From NCBI RefSeq assembly GCF_041320595.1, contig NZ_CP166625.1, forward strand, positions 3,656,001-3,720,000: DNA of 64,000 bases, in the 5' to 3' direction. A program made the position numbers and the translations under genes. The notes under the pieces are model-generated. The model ran no database searches and was not told the origin of the DNA. It saw nothing but the letters and a program-made list of their open reading frames with translations. This document shows positions 45,196-55,393 of the stretch, in pieces. Source of the stretch: Pleomorphomonas sp. PLEO (lineage in GTDB: Bacteria; Pseudomonadota; Alphaproteobacteria; Rhizobiales; Pleomorphomonadaceae). The stretch's first letter is position 1, and each line of letters opens with the position of its first letter.

Positions 45196-45701
45196 GGCTT
45201 CCCTCTCTGGAGTGAGGTCGGCAAACGGGCATTGCATGCCGTAAGTGAAATAGAAATTTGCCTAGTTGATTGTTCTCACACTATGAGCCGAAGACACGTG
45301 TCACGGAACCGTCGGAAATTACTCAATAAATAGATTGGATTCGGCAACTTGTGCCAAAATCTGCCAATTGAAATGTCTTGGAGAAATTGGCCGGCAGGAG
45401 CGATATTCAGAATTAGGGGTATTTTCCGAACCTAACGGTCTGGTGACAGAAACGGATATTGTTTAACGGGTGTCACGCTCACCTAGTCATAAATTGCGAT
45501 TTCTAGAGTATTGGCAGGCCCATATTGAAATGCCTGGTTGATAGGCCAAATGCTCCAGATCCTTATTCTGCGAGATCGGATCAGGCGTGTCGGCCGGTTA
45601 TCGGCGTCGGCGGGAAGAATGATCGTCTCGTAGCCCCCAAGTCACAGACGATGAACCGCTGCGCAATGGGATATGCCCCTCGACAAGAAGAGGAAAATAA
45701 T
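45196..45701. other. AT-richer intergenic region
   Basis: About 500 bases of lower GC than the flanks, between csbD (minus) and a small plus-strand gene. No ORF is convincing. A GGAAC at 45305 lacks an EcfG-type second half. It probably contains divergent promoters, but I cannot place them. Confidence 0.3.
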
Positions 45702-45872
45702 ATGAGCGTCCATAGCCTGACGACCGGCATTGCGGCAGTTCCAATAGCTAAAGCCGGAGCCGGTGGCGAGAATGTCGATGCGCTGGTCGCTGACGTTATT
45801 CGCCCTCTCTTTATCAGACGCTATCGTTACCTGAAGAGAGGCCCGCTTCGCAGCATCTTCCGATATTTCTGA
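45702..45872 (+). CDS. Small basic-tailed protein (56 aa)
   Basis: A 56-residue ORF beginning MSVHSLTTGIAAVPIAKAG and ending in a very basic aromatic tail (RRYRYLKRGPLRSIFRYF). An AAGAGGA site precedes the ATG at acceptable spacing. The in-frame extension to 45525 begins with a TTG and looks non-coding. I recognise no family. It ends 10 bases before the convergent ABC permease gene. Confidence 0.5.
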   Translation: MSVHSLTTGIAAVPIAKAGAGGENVDALVADVIRPLFIRRYRYLKRGPLRSIFRYF

Positions 45873-45881
45873 TAGCGTCGC

Positions 45882-47009
45882 TCATTCGGTCTGCGACAGC
45901 ATCAAGCGGAAGCGGTGCGTAGCATAGGCGAGGAAAAGCGCGCCAAGGCCGCTCATGATCAGCAGCGGCTTCCAAACGAGGTCGATCGTGGCGCCACGGT
46001 AAAGCAGTCCTTGTGAGAACTGTACATAATAGACCGACGGCGAGGCGTGCATCGCCCACTGCAGCACCGTCGGCATGCTCTCAAGCGGGGTCATGTTGCC
46101 TGAGAGCAGCAGCATGGTGGTGAACACCGGGATGGCCATCAGCGCGAATTGCGGCATCGATCGGGCGAGTGTCGCCACGAGGATGCCGAGAGACGTCGTC
46201 GAAAACAGAAAGATGGTAGTGCCGAATAAGAACAAGGCGCGCGACCCGGCCACTGGCACGTCGAGATACCAGCGCACGACCAGTTCCATCGACAGCACGG
46301 CGGCGACAAGCAGCACAACGCCATTGGCCAACACCTTGGCGAGCGCGATTTCGATGGCCCGAACAGGCATCACCAGCAGATGCTCGATGGTGCCGTGCTC
46401 GCGCTCACGGATAACAGCGGCACCGACCAGCAAGATCGACAAGATGGTGATCGAATTGATCAGCTGCATGATCGAGGAAAACCAGCGCCCTTCGATGTTG
46501 GGGTTGAAATAGACCCGTGGCGCGGTGACGATCGGCAATTGAGCCTCGATGCCCTTGCTGTGGAGGAAGTTTGTTGCCTCGGTCAGCAGGATCGACTGGA
46601 TGTAGGCATAGCCATTGCCAGCTTGGACCATGGCGGTGGCGTCGATGGTGAGACCGATGGCTGGTTGCCGACCGCGCAACACGTCCGCCTCGAAGGACGG
46701 CGGAAACTCCAGCACGAATCCATAGTGGCCTGCCTCCATGGCACCATCGGCCTCGTTATGAGTAATGAGTTCAGGCGTCTTGAAATAAGGGGCAACGAAG
46801 GCGTCGGTCATGCGAGCGGTCAGCTGCGAGCGGTCCTCGTCGACAATGGCGATGGTGGCGTTGACGACTTCGAGTTTGACGGCATTCGCCACCATCACCA
46901 CGGCCGCCGAAAAGGCGTAGATGATGAGAAACAGCATGACCGGATCACGCCGCAGGCTCCACAGCTCCTTGATGGCCAGATAGAAGACGTTGATTAGGAA
47001 GCGGCGCAT
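45882..47009 (-). CDS. ABC-2 type permease (YhhJ-like)
   Basis: A 375-residue ABC-2 membrane subunit: one N-terminal helix, a large periplasmic domain (about 40-180), and five C-terminal helices with the MREREHGTIEHLLVMP-type motif (IREREHGTIEHLLVMPV near residue 208). It matches the YhhJ family. With the RbbA-like and HlyD-like genes just upstream it forms a three-gene exporter operon equivalent to E. coli yhiI-rbbA-yhhJ. Substrate unknown. It starts 1 base after the rbbA-like stop. Confidence 0.9.
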   Translation of the reverse strand: MRRFLINVFYLAIKELWSLRRDPVMLFLIIYAFSAAVVMVANAVKLEVVNATIAIVDEDRSQLTARMTDAFVAPYFKTPELITHNEADGAMEAGHYGFVLEFPPSFEADVLRGRQPAIGLTIDATAMVQAGNGYAYIQSILLTEATNFLHSKGIEAQLPIVTAPRVYFNPNIEGRWFSSIMQLINSITILSILLVGAAVIREREHGTIEHLLVMPVRAIEIALAKVLANGVVLLVAAVLSMELVVRWYLDVPVAGSRALFLFGTTIFLFSTTSLGILVATLARSMPQFALMAIPVFTTMLLLSGNMTPLESMPTVLQWAMHASPSVYYVQFSQGLLYRGATIDLVWKPLLIMSGLGALFLAYATHRFRLMLSQTE

Positions 47010-47010
47010 G

Positions 47011-49808
47011 TCAGGCCTCCTGCTTGTCGAGAAGAAGACACGCGGCGCCGATGAACACCACCGCGAAGCCGGCGAGCGCCAGATCCGAACCGAGGAGATC
47101 GAGTGCGCTCACACCCTTGGCAAAGCTGCCGATGGCAATGGTCTGGAACCAGGAAGCGGGGAACAACAGGCCGACCCAGCGGGCGATACCTTCTATCGAC
47201 GACATCGGGTTGATGAAGCCGGAGAAGTTGACGGCCGGCACGACGCATAGAATCGCCGCCGCCATGATGGCGGCAACCTGAGTTTTGACCAGTGTGGAAA
47301 TCAGAAGGCCGAAGCCTGTGGCGGCCAGCACGTAGAGCAGAGCTCCGGCACTCAGCGCGAGGAACGATCCGGTGAAAGGCACGCCGAAGAACAGGCGAGC
47401 GAAGGCGAACAGCGTCAGGTAGCTGACCATTCCAACCGCCACATAGGGCAGTTGCTTGCCGATCATGAAATCGACCACCGAGGCTGGAGAGGCGGAGAAG
47501 TTGGTGATCGAGCCGATCTCGCGTTCCCGCGCCACGCCGACGGCGGTCAGCGCCGAGGGAATCAGAATAAGCAGCAGCATGATGACGCCCGGAGTGATGG
47601 CGTCGACCGAGACGAAGGCCTGATTGTAAGCGTAGCGTGGCCTGAGATCGAAGGGCAGCGCCATCGATGCGCCCGGGCCGTATCGGTCGTGGGTCAGCTG
47701 CGACACATAGGTCAAGACAACGCCCTGTACGTAAGCCTTGACCGTCTCAGCGCGGAAAGTATTGGCACCGTCGATCAGGATTGCCACTTCCGGGCGGATG
47801 CCCTTCAGAAGATCGGCGCCATAGCCGGGTGGGATGGAGACGACGAGGCGCAATTCGCCCGATTGCAGACGCTGGTCGACCTCCCGTTCATCCCTGATCG
47901 GCGTCTGAGCTTTGAAATAGCTGGAGCCCGAAAAGGCATCGATCAACTGCCCGCTCTCGATCGACCGGTCTCGATCGAACACGGCGTAGGGTAGGTTTTG
48001 CACGTCGAAGGAAATGCCGTAGCCAAACAGCACCAAGAGCAGCAGCGATCCGAACACGGCAAACGACATGCGGATGGGATCGCGGAGGATCTCCAGTCCC
48101 TCGCGATGGGCAAAGGCCCAAATCATCGACGCGGATGCGAACTGGTTCCGCCGTTGACGGTGCGGAGACGAAGCAGGAGCGGACGGCGGCTTGGCGATGT
48201 CCAGCTGCGATGAAGTGGCCGCTGCCTGTTTGCCTTGGCTTGCCGCCTCGGCGCCTTCAAGCTTGTTGATGAACACGGCTTCGAGGTTTTCCGCGCCGGC
48301 TTGCCGGACGAGTTCGGCCGGCGTGCCGACCGCCAGCACACGGCCCTGGTGCATCAAGGAGATGCGGTCGCAGCGTTCGGCCTCGTTCATGAAATGGGTG
48401 GAGACAAAGATCGTGACGCCGTCGTTACGCGACAGGCTGGCGAGGTGGCTCCAGAAATCGTCGCGCGCTTGAGGGTCGACGCCGGAAGTCGGCTCGTCGA
48501 GGATCAGCACCTCCGGGCGATGCAGACAGGCGGCGGCCAGCTGCAGACGCTGGCGAATGCCAAGCGGCAGCGACGCCGGCAGGCTGTCGGCGTGAGCGAC
48601 CAGATCGAAGCGTTTCAGCGACTCGTCAACGCGGGTTGTGACGTCGGCCGCGCTGAGGCGGTAGAGGCGAGCATGCAGCGTCAGGTTGGCCCTGACCGTT
48701 AGCTCGTCGTAGAGTGAAAAGCTTTGCGACACATAGCCGACACGCAGGCGGATGCTGATGTCGGCGGCATCGACCGGACTGCCGAGCAGCTCGGCGGTGC
48801 CTTCGGTGGCCGGCAACAGGCCGGTCAGCATCTTCATGGTGGTGGTCTTGCCGCAGCCGTTGGAGCCGAGAAAGCCGAAAATCTCGCCTTTTTCGATCTG
48901 GAAGGATACGTGGTCGACGGCGGTGAAATCGCCGAAACGACGCGTCAGCCCCGTGGCCGAAATCGCCCAGTTGCCAGGTTCCGGCTTGCGCTCCGGCATG
49001 ACGAAGGCGGGCGCCAGCGTTTCGCCGTCACGACAGCCAAGCCGACGGTAGGCATCTTCCAGCGTTGCCTCGCCGGTCTTGGCCAGGATGTCGGCGAGCG
49101 TGCCGTCGGCGATCACGCGGCCATCGTTAAGTGCGATCACCCGGTCAAAACGAGCCGCTTCGTCCATATAGGCGGTGGCGATGATCACCGTCATGCCGGC
49201 GCGCTGGTTACGGATGGAATCGATCAAGTCCCAGAATTGACGCCGCGACAGCGGATCGACGCCGGTTGTCGGTTCGTCAAGCACTAGGAGATCGGGATCG
49301 TGAACCAGCGCGCAGCATAGCGACAGCTTCTGCTTCATCCCGCCCGACAGCTGGCCGGCCCGGCGTTGGCGGAACGGATCGAGGCCGGTCGCAGTGAGCA
49401 AGCGGTCTATACGGACGGCACGCTCTGTGGCTGCCAGTCCGAACAGGCGAGCGTGGAAGTCGATATTCTCGGCCACCGTCAGCGTCGGATAGAGATTGCG
49501 GCCGAGCCCCTGCGGCATGTAGGCAAGGCGCGGGGCGACATCGTCACGCTGACGTCGCTCGCGCATCGATCCGCCCAAAACGCTAATCTCTCCCGTCTGC
49601 AGGCGCCGCACACCGGTGATGAGACCGAGCAGCGTCGATTTGCCGACGCCGTCCGGACCGATGATCGCCGTCGACGAGCCGGAGGCAAAGCTCAGCGAAA
49701 GTTCAGTGAGTGCGGCGGCTTTGCCATACCGATGGTTGACGCTGGATGCGATGACAGGAGCACCCGCCTCCCCCCCGCTTCCGGTCGATTGTCGGCGGGC
49801 GTTGTCAT
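47011..49808 (-). CDS. RbbA-like ABC protein (ATP-ATP-permease) with apparent frameshift in a G7 tract
   Basis: A fused protein of about 930 residues: two ABC ATPase domains (LSGGMKQKLSLC and LPLGIRQRLQLAAACL signatures; second Walker A GSNGCGKTTT) and an ABC-2 permease with IGSITNFSASP. The first Walker A (GPDGVGKSTLL) is in the main frame, but that frame has no start codon before it. An ATG at 49808 overlapping the hlyD stop (ATGA) is in another frame. The two meet at a run of seven G (minus strand, 49770-49776); eight G would join them. The gene may be phase-variable, broken or mis-sequenced. E. coli RbbA is a ribosome-associated ATPase of similar architecture. Confidence 0.85.
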
Positions 49809-50800
49809 TTGGCGGCGGCTCGCGGCAGATGAATAGCCAGATTTTCCGGCCAGGTCGCCGCCTGATCGGTCAGTAGGTAGACATTGCCAGTCAAGCCGGA
49901 CTTGACATAGTCGCGATAGGTTTCAAGGAGAGACGGGTCGATCTTGACCTTGATCCGGTACATCAGCTTGTCCCGCTCATCGGCGGTCTCAACGCTTTTC
50001 GGCGTAAACTGCGCCTCGGCCGATACGAAAGAGACCGTGGCCGGGATCACCCACTCCGACGCTGCATCGAGCACCAGGCGGGCCGGAGCGTTGAGGTTGA
50101 CGCGGCCGACCAGCCGGGTCGGCAGGAAGACGGTCATGGTGACGTCGGTGAGATCGAGCATGGTGGCGACCTTGCCACCGCTGGCGATCACTTCACCTCG
50201 ATTGACCAGCTTGTATTCGATGCGGCCGGCGGTCGGCGCACGCAGAGTCATATCGTCGATGTTGACCTGAATCATATCGACCTGGGCCGAAGCGGCATCA
50301 CGGGCGGCCATGGCATCATCGACGGCGGCATTGGCGGCGGCGACGGTGGCAACCGCCACATCGCGTTGTGCTTTGCGTTGGTCGACTAGGGACTGCGGAC
50401 TGACTGCTTTTTCCAAAAGTTCCGACGAGCGCCGCAACTCGGCATCGGCGAGGCCGAGATTGGCCGCGGCCGACGCCACATCCGTCTTTGCCTTGGCAAT
50501 GCCGGCGGTGGCGCGGGCAACGGCGGCACGCGCCGCGGCACGCTGGGCCAGGAGATCGGTCGTGTCGAGGATTGCGACGACATCGTCGGCGGCAACAAGA
50601 TCCCCCTCTTTCACCCCGATCTCGGCGACCCGCCCGGCCAGCTTGGTCGAAATATCGATGCGTTCGACCTCGATACGACCGTTGGCCACTGTGACGCCGG
50701 CCGGCAATCTCTGACTGCCATAGATTGACCAAGCATACCAGCCAGCGGCGGCGGCGATGACCAGTGTCGTTATCGCGATGAACGGAACGAGCTTGCGCAT
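49805..50800 (-). CDS. HlyD-family membrane fusion protein (YhiI-like)
   Basis: A 331-residue periplasmic adaptor anchored by one N-terminal helix (VPFIAITTLVIAAAAGWYAWS). A biotinyl-lipoyl-like domain (VEVERIDISTKLAGRVAEIGVKEGDLV-type, near residue 45), a helical hairpin of Ala-rich repeats (about 85-180) and the second half-lipoyl (LRAPTAGRIEYKLVNRGEVI) are visible. It links the ABC pump downstream to an outer-membrane channel. No TolC-like gene is adjacent. Its stop overlaps the start of the rbbA-like gene. Confidence 0.92.
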   Translation of the reverse strand: MRKLVPFIAITTLVIAAAAGWYAWSIYGSQRLPAGVTVANGRIEVERIDISTKLAGRVAEIGVKEGDLVAADDVVAILDTTDLLAQRAAARAAVARATAGIAKAKTDVASAAANLGLADAELRRSSELLEKAVSPQSLVDQRKAQRDVAVATVAAANAAVDDAMAARDAASAQVDMIQVNIDDMTLRAPTAGRIEYKLVNRGEVIASGGKVATMLDLTDVTMTVFLPTRLVGRVNLNAPARLVLDAASEWVIPATVSFVSAEAQFTPKSVETADERDKLMYRIKVKIDPSLLETYRDYVKSGLTGNVYLLTDQAATWPENLAIHLPRAAAK

Positions 50801-51227
50801 GGTGACCTCTCTCCGGCGCAGGCCGGATCGGATGAGCCGCTTTGTTAGCCGCCGAAGGCCATCCGAGGTGGAAACGTCGCCAGCCAGGTCGGCGACGGCA
50901 ATGCACCCCGGCGCCCAACCGTCTCACCAGCGGGTGGGAGAAGTCGATCGGTCGGCCTCTATATAGGTGTGGAGCTGGCTAAATACACCGGTCAATTGTG
51001 CGATGGCGCGCCATCTCGGTTGTCACGGCACCATCGATCGCGGACATGGCGCCCCAGAAGACCCTCAAAAAAACGATCCTACGAAATGGATTTCCAAGTC
51101 TTTTTTCGCCAGCGAACGTCAACTGAGTAATTTCCGATCCTGCCGTTCCAGACGTCGCGGCTTATAATTCAGGATCAATACTTTCCCCGCCGGCGATCAT
51201 CGTTATCGACCATTCGGAGTATGTCAA
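50801..51227 (+). promoter_or_regulatory. Divergent region between hlyD and dps; candidate dps -10
   Basis: About 430 bases with no gene. A perfect TATAAT at 51163-51168 lies 60 bases before the dps start and could be its -10 box; the -35 at the expected place (near CTGCCG) is weak. The hlyD promoter must also lie here. No clear Fur or OxyR site was recognised. Confidence 0.4.
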
Positions 51228-51728
51228 TTGCACACCACGAGAAACACTTTGTCCGAAAACGTACGGACATTATCCGTCGAACTTCTCAATAAGCATCTGT
51301 CGGCCTCCATCGATCTGGCGGCTCAAGTCAAGCAGGCACACTGGAACGTGCGGGGAACGAACTTCATTGCGCTTCACGAGTTGTTCGACACGGTTGCCAC
51401 TGCCGTCGGCACCTACTCCGACCAGATCGCCGAGCGTACCGGCGGGCTGGGTGGAACCGCTGAAGGCACCGTGCAGACCGCAACCGCGCGCTCCTTTTTA
51501 GTCCCCTATGACCTCGGAATCGCCGATGGCGCGCAGCATGTCTTCGCGGTTGCCGGCTCGCTGGCGGCTTTCGGCGAGTCATCGCGCGCCGCCATCGGCA
51601 TCGCCACGACGCAGGGCGACCTCGAAACTGCCGATCTGTTCACAGAGGTCGCCCGTGGCATCGCTCGGCAACTGTGGCTGGTTGAATCACATGCGGAGCC
51701 GAAGACGAGCGTAGGCCTCAACCACTGA
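51228..51728 (+). CDS. dps: Dps-family ferritin-like DNA-protection protein
   Basis: A 166-residue Dps-type protein. The inter-subunit ferroxidase residues are in KQAHWNVRGTNFIALHELFD and TYSDQIAERTGGLGG (His, then Asp/Glu pairs). It forms dodecamers that store iron and protect DNA. The start is a TTG at 51228 with GGAG 8 bases upstream; an ATG at 51221 is out of frame. A stress-defence role fits the neighbours. Confidence 0.93.
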   Translation: MHTTRNTLSENVRTLSVELLNKHLSASIDLAAQVKQAHWNVRGTNFIALHELFDTVATAVGTYSDQIAERTGGLGGTAEGTVQTATARSFLVPYDLGIADGAQHVFAVAGSLAAFGESSRAAIGIATTQGDLETADLFTEVARGIARQLWLVESHAEPKTSVGLNH

Positions 51729-51775
51729 ATTGGACCGTTCGGCCAGCGAACAGCTTTCACAGAAGGACATCCGTC

Positions 51776-52060
51776 ATGATGATCCGGCTTGGTTTATTGG
51801 TGAGTACGCTGGCCTTCGGCCTGACGGCACTGCCGTCCGATTGCTACGGTTTTGATCCTGCCGGCCAAAAAACGTCTGCTGATTGCGCAGTACAGCGAAC
51901 TGCGCCCTGCACCGTCGCGTTGGCAGTCCTGCCCAGGGACGTGGCTGTACGGCCAGCCGCTGCGGCGGCGCCTTTGCCGCTTCCCCGCCCGCCTAACCTC
52001 GGGCGGCCGACATGCGAACTGCCCGATCGCGTCTCTGTGACTCCGGAAGTCTGCCGCTAA
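51776..52060 (+). CDS. Hypothetical exported protein
   Basis: A 94-residue protein with a signal peptide (MMIRLGLLVSTLAFGLTALPSDCYG) and a short Pro/Ala-rich mature part with four further cysteines (DCAVQRTAPC, PTCELP, EVCR). AAGGA precedes the ATG by 8 bases. No family recognised. It lies between dps and the glycine-zipper lipoprotein on the same strand. Confidence 0.6.
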   Translation: MMIRLGLLVSTLAFGLTALPSDCYGFDPAGQKTSADCAVQRTAPCTVALAVLPRDVAVRPAAAAAPLPLPRPPNLGRPTCELPDRVSVTPEVCR

Positions 52061-52104
52061 CAGAATCGGCGACGCCCTTCTCACCTCTCAAGGGAATAAT
52101 CGAC

Positions 52105-52377
52105 ATGAAATCTCTTATCATCATTAGCATACTCGGCCTCACGCTCGCGGGCTGCGTCGGCGCGCGCAACGACCGCGTGATGCAAGGTGCCGGCATCGGC
52201 GCCGTCGGCGGTGCCGTCGTCGGCGGTGTTGCGTCGCGGAGTGTTGGCGGCGCCGTGATCGGTGGTGTTGCTGGCGCGGCCGTCGGCGCGGTGGTGGCCG
52301 ATGCCACTGGGCGGCACAAGGCCGATCAGCGCTGCTATCGCGACAGCTACAATCGCAAGGTCTGCCGCAATCGCTGA
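52105..52377 (+). CDS. Glycine-zipper lipoprotein
   Basis: A 90-residue lipoprotein (MKSLIIISILGLTLAGC lipobox). A Gly-zipper region of GxxxG repeats follows (GAGIGAVGGAVVGGVASRSVGGAVIGG, then VGAV), with a basic Cys-containing tail (RCYRDSYNRKVCRNR). It resembles the SlyB/YMGG family of outer-membrane lipoproteins. The in-frame extension to 52012 was rejected because the lipobox signal begins at MKSL. Possibly co-transcribed with the preceding and next genes. Confidence 0.85.
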   Translation: MKSLIIISILGLTLAGCVGARNDRVMQGAGIGAVGGAVVGGVASRSVGGAVIGGVAGAAVGAVVADATGRHKADQRCYRDSYNRKVCRNR

Positions 52378-52405
52378 GCGTCGAATGTCAACGAGGAGGC
52401 GATCC

Positions 52406-52684
52406 ATGGCCATCGATTTTCTGAACGACTCCCGCAGCTATGATCCCCATCGTCGAAGCATCAGCTTCTGGGGACACGATGCGGCCTTCGAAATCACCTT
52501 CCGTCTCGACCAGGCCGTTCTGGAACCATTTGTCCACGGCCACCAGGACGGCCACGGGCAGCTAGACGAGGCATCCGCATTAACGGCCTTCGACGAGAAC
52601 ATAAACAGGATCAGAGCGTTCGCTCGAAATCTCTACACCCGTGACAAGAAGAATTATTTCGAGATTTCGGGAGTTCACATTTAA
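52406..52684 (+). CDS. DUF1488 family protein
   Basis: A 92-residue protein. MAIDFLNDSRSYDPHRRSISFWGHD...FEITFRL matches the DUF1488 pattern (an N-terminal FxNxxRxYDxxxxxVxFxGHD). The rest is charged. GAGGAGG precedes the ATG at good spacing; codons to 52262 are excluded. Unknown function; often located beside small stress proteins in rhizobia. Confidence 0.85.
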   Translation: MAIDFLNDSRSYDPHRRSISFWGHDAAFEITFRLDQAVLEPFVHGHQDGHGQLDEASALTAFDENINRIRAFARNLYTRDKKNYFEISGVHI

Positions 52685-52693
52685 CTAAGCGAT

Positions 52694-52729
52694 CGGCAGG
52701 CAAGGGGCTACTCTGCCCCGAGGCCTGTC
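52694..52729 (+). terminator. Imperfect stem-loop after the DUF1488 gene
   Basis: GGCAGGC..GGGGC pairs with GCCCC..GGCCTGTC around a TACTCT loop, 10 bases after the DUF1488 stop and 30 before the Mg2+ ATPase start. No U-run. It could end the small-gene operon or be a leader element of the ATPase gene. Confidence 0.35.
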
Positions 52730-52759
52730 GGTCAATCGCCGTTTCAGGAGGATAGGCTC

Positions 52760-55357
52760 ATGGCAAGAGCGCCTCGGCATCCGATCCGGACCGAGCGACG
52801 TCATTCGTCGCCGGTTGTCGCAGCCAACCTCCGGCCAACGGACATTTGGACCGAACCGGTCGAGCGGCTCCTCTCCCGCCTGTCGGCAACGCCCTCCGGT
52901 TTGACCGGGAGCGCGGCCGAGACGCGTCTTGCCGAGTTTGGTCCCAACGATGCGGCGGCGGTCAAACAGGTGCCGCTCTGGCTGCAGTTTCTCGGGCGCT
53001 TCCGTAATCCTCTGGTGATCATCCTCTTGGTGGCAAGTGGCCTGTCGGCAGCGAGCGGCGATATTGCCAGCTTCCTGATTGTTGTTGCCATCGTCACAGT
53101 TTCCATAACACTCGACTTCATCCAGGAAAGTCGGGCGCAGAGCGCGGTCGACGCTCTTCGGCAATCGGTGGCAGTGACGGCTAAGGTGCTGCGCGACGGA
53201 CAGCCGCGCGATCTGCCGGTGGATCAGGTGGTGCCCGGCGATATCGTCGAGCTGATCGCCGGTGACCTCGTGCCTGCCGACGGGCGACTCATCGCCAGTC
53301 GGGATCTTTTCGTCAACGAGGCGCTGCTGACCGGTGAGGCCTACCCAGCCGAAAAGAGCGTCGGCGACTTCTCGACGGCCGCCACCAGTCCGACCGGAGC
53401 CACCAACGCGGTGTTCGCCGGTACATCGGTGATTTCGGGCACGGCTAGCGTTCTCATCTGCCAAACCGGTAGCCACACGACGCTCGGCGGATTGGCGAGC
53501 AGTCTGGCAGAAAAGCCACCGGTTACCGCCTTCACCGTTGGCATCCATCGCTTCGGCATGCTGATCATGCGCCTCACTGTGCTGATGGTGCTGTTCGTAC
53601 TGGTGATCAATATCTCCTTCCACCGACCGGTGCTGGAGTCCCTCATGTTCGCACTGGCGCTGGCCGTCGGCCTAACGCCCGAACTCTTGCCGATGGTCGT
53701 TACGGTGACACTGGCACGTTCGGCCCTCGAATTGTCCAAGGGCAAGGTGATCGTCAAACGGCTCACGGCGATCCACGATCTCGGTGCCATGACCATGCTA
53801 TGCACCGACAAGACCGGTACATTGACCGAAGCAGCCATCACCTTACTCAAGACCGTCGATGGACACGGCAACCCATCAGCTCACGCCCACGCCTACGCCT
53901 ATGTCAATTCGCTGTTCGAGAGCGGCATGAAGAGCGCTCTCGACGACGCCATCCTGGTGTCCAGCCCCATCGACGCGACAGAGTGGACCAAGATCGACGA
54001 AGTGCCTTTTGATTTTGAGCGACGGCGGATTTCGATCCTGGCCGAGCACGCTGGCGGTCGGCGACTGATCGTCAAGGGGGCACCGGAAGATCTGCTGCGG
54101 CTGTCCAGCCGATATGAGGATGCCGATGGGGTCGAACATGAACTCGACACTGCAACGCGGCACACCTTCGCCACAACGCTCGATGCCCTGGGTGCCGAGG
54201 GTTTCCGGGCCTTGGCCGTCGCCAGTCGGGCGGAGGATGCCAGCATCAGCTCCGCGGCGATCAGCGATGAAAGCGATCTGGTATTTTCCGGCTTTGCCGT
54301 CTTCCTCGATCCACCGAAGGCCAGTGCCGGCGCCACCATCGCCGCGCTGGCGACGGCAGGCATCGGTGTCAAGGTGCTCACCGGCGACAACGAACAGGTC
54401 AGCAGGCACGTCTTCCGCGAAATCGGCGTCGAGGTCACGGGCGCTCTCAGTGGCGACGAACTCACTCATCTCTCCGACGAGGCACTGATTGGCCAGCTCG
54501 CACGCGTCAATCTATTCTGCCGCGTCAATCCGCAACAGAAGCATCGGATCATACTGGCATTGAAGCGGATGGGAAATGTCGTGGGCTTCATGGGCGACGG
54601 TATCAACGATGCCCCTGCCCTGCACGCCGCCGATGTCGGCATTTCCGTCGACGGCGCCGCCGATGTCGCGCGCGAGGCGGCCGATCTCATCCTGCTAGAA
54701 CACGATCTTTCCGTGGTGCAGGCTGCCGTACTGAGCGGGCGTGCCGCAGTGCAGAATGTCTCCAAATACATCCTGATGGGATCCAGCTCCAATTTCGGCA
54801 ACATGTTCTCGATGGCCGGCGCGGCACTGTTCCTGCCGTTTTTGCCGATGGCCCCGATCCAGATTCTGCTCAACAACCTTCTCTACGACATCTCGGAGAT
54901 CGCCATTCCCTTCGACCGCGTCGACCCGGAGGATGTCGCGGAGCCGATCGCCTGGGACATCAAGGAGATCCAGCGCTTCATGCTGTTCTTCGGCCCGCTG
55001 AGCTCAGCCTTCGATTTTCTGACCTTCTACGTGCTGCTGCACGTGTTCGGAGCCGGCCAAGCTCTGTTCCAGACTGGCTGGTTCATCGAGTCCCTGACCA
55101 CGCAGGTGCTGGTGGTGTTCGCGATCCGCACGCGGCGGCGGTTTTTCCGTAGCCGGCCGCGCGCTTCATTGATGGCGACAGCGGCCGCCGCGGTGGTCGT
55201 GGCGGTCGGGCTCGCCATTACGCCGGCAGGACAATGGTTCGGCTTCACATCGCCGCCGCCTTTGTTCTTCGCCTATCTGGTCGGCGCAACGGCGGCCTAT
55301 CTCGCCTTGGTCGAAGTCTCCAAGCGATTGTTCTACCGCCACCTTGCGCTCGCCTGA
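52760..55357 (+). CDS. mgtA: P-type Mg2+-transporting ATPase (MgtA-like)
   Basis: An 865-residue P3B ATPase importing Mg2+. The actuator loop LLTGEAYPAEK, the helix-4 motif GLTPELLPMVVTVTLA (diagnostic for MgtA/B), the phosphorylation site CTDKTGTLT (Asp350), the nucleotide-binding KGAPEDLL and the hinge GDGINDAPAL are all present. The N-terminus is a cytoplasmic domain (LSATPSGLTGSAAETRLAEFGPND). CAGGAGG precedes the ATG. No MgtC gene is adjacent. It is convergent with the hybrid kinase. Confidence 0.95.
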   Translation: MARAPRHPIRTERRHSSPVVAANLRPTDIWTEPVERLLSRLSATPSGLTGSAAETRLAEFGPNDAAAVKQVPLWLQFLGRFRNPLVIILLVASGLSAASGDIASFLIVVAIVTVSITLDFIQESRAQSAVDALRQSVAVTAKVLRDGQPRDLPVDQVVPGDIVELIAGDLVPADGRLIASRDLFVNEALLTGEAYPAEKSVGDFSTAATSPTGATNAVFAGTSVISGTASVLICQTGSHTTLGGLASSLAEKPPVTAFTVGIHRFGMLIMRLTVLMVLFVLVINISFHRPVLESLMFALALAVGLTPELLPMVVTVTLARSALELSKGKVIVKRLTAIHDLGAMTMLCTDKTGTLTEAAITLLKTVDGHGNPSAHAHAYAYVNSLFESGMKSALDDAILVSSPIDATEWTKIDEVPFDFERRRISILAEHAGGRRLIVKGAPEDLLRLSSRYEDADGVEHELDTATRHTFATTLDALGAEGFRALAVASRAEDASISSAAISDESDLVFSGFAVFLDPPKASAGATIAALATAGIGVKVLTGDNEQVSRHVFREIGVEVTGALSGDELTHLSDEALIGQLARVNLFCRVNPQQKHRIILALKRMGNVVGFMGDGINDAPALHAADVGISVDGAADVAREAADLILLEHDLSVVQAAVLSGRAAVQNVSKYILMGSSSNFGNMFSMAGAALFLPFLPMAPIQILLNNLLYDISEIAIPFDRVDPEDVAEPIAWDIKEIQRFMLFFGPLSSAFDFLTFYVLLHVFGAGQALFQTGWFIESLTTQVLVVFAIRTRRRFFRSRPRASLMATAAAAVVVAVGLAITPAGQWFGFTSPPPLFFAYLVGATAAYLALVEVSKRLFYRHLALA

Positions 55358-55393
55358 CGCAGACAGACAGCGATCGGATCCGAATGTGGTGGC

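Noticed and set aside
44924-45244. 106-residue plus-strand ORF
   Set aside because: Antisense to the recognisable csbD remnant and the PRC gene start.
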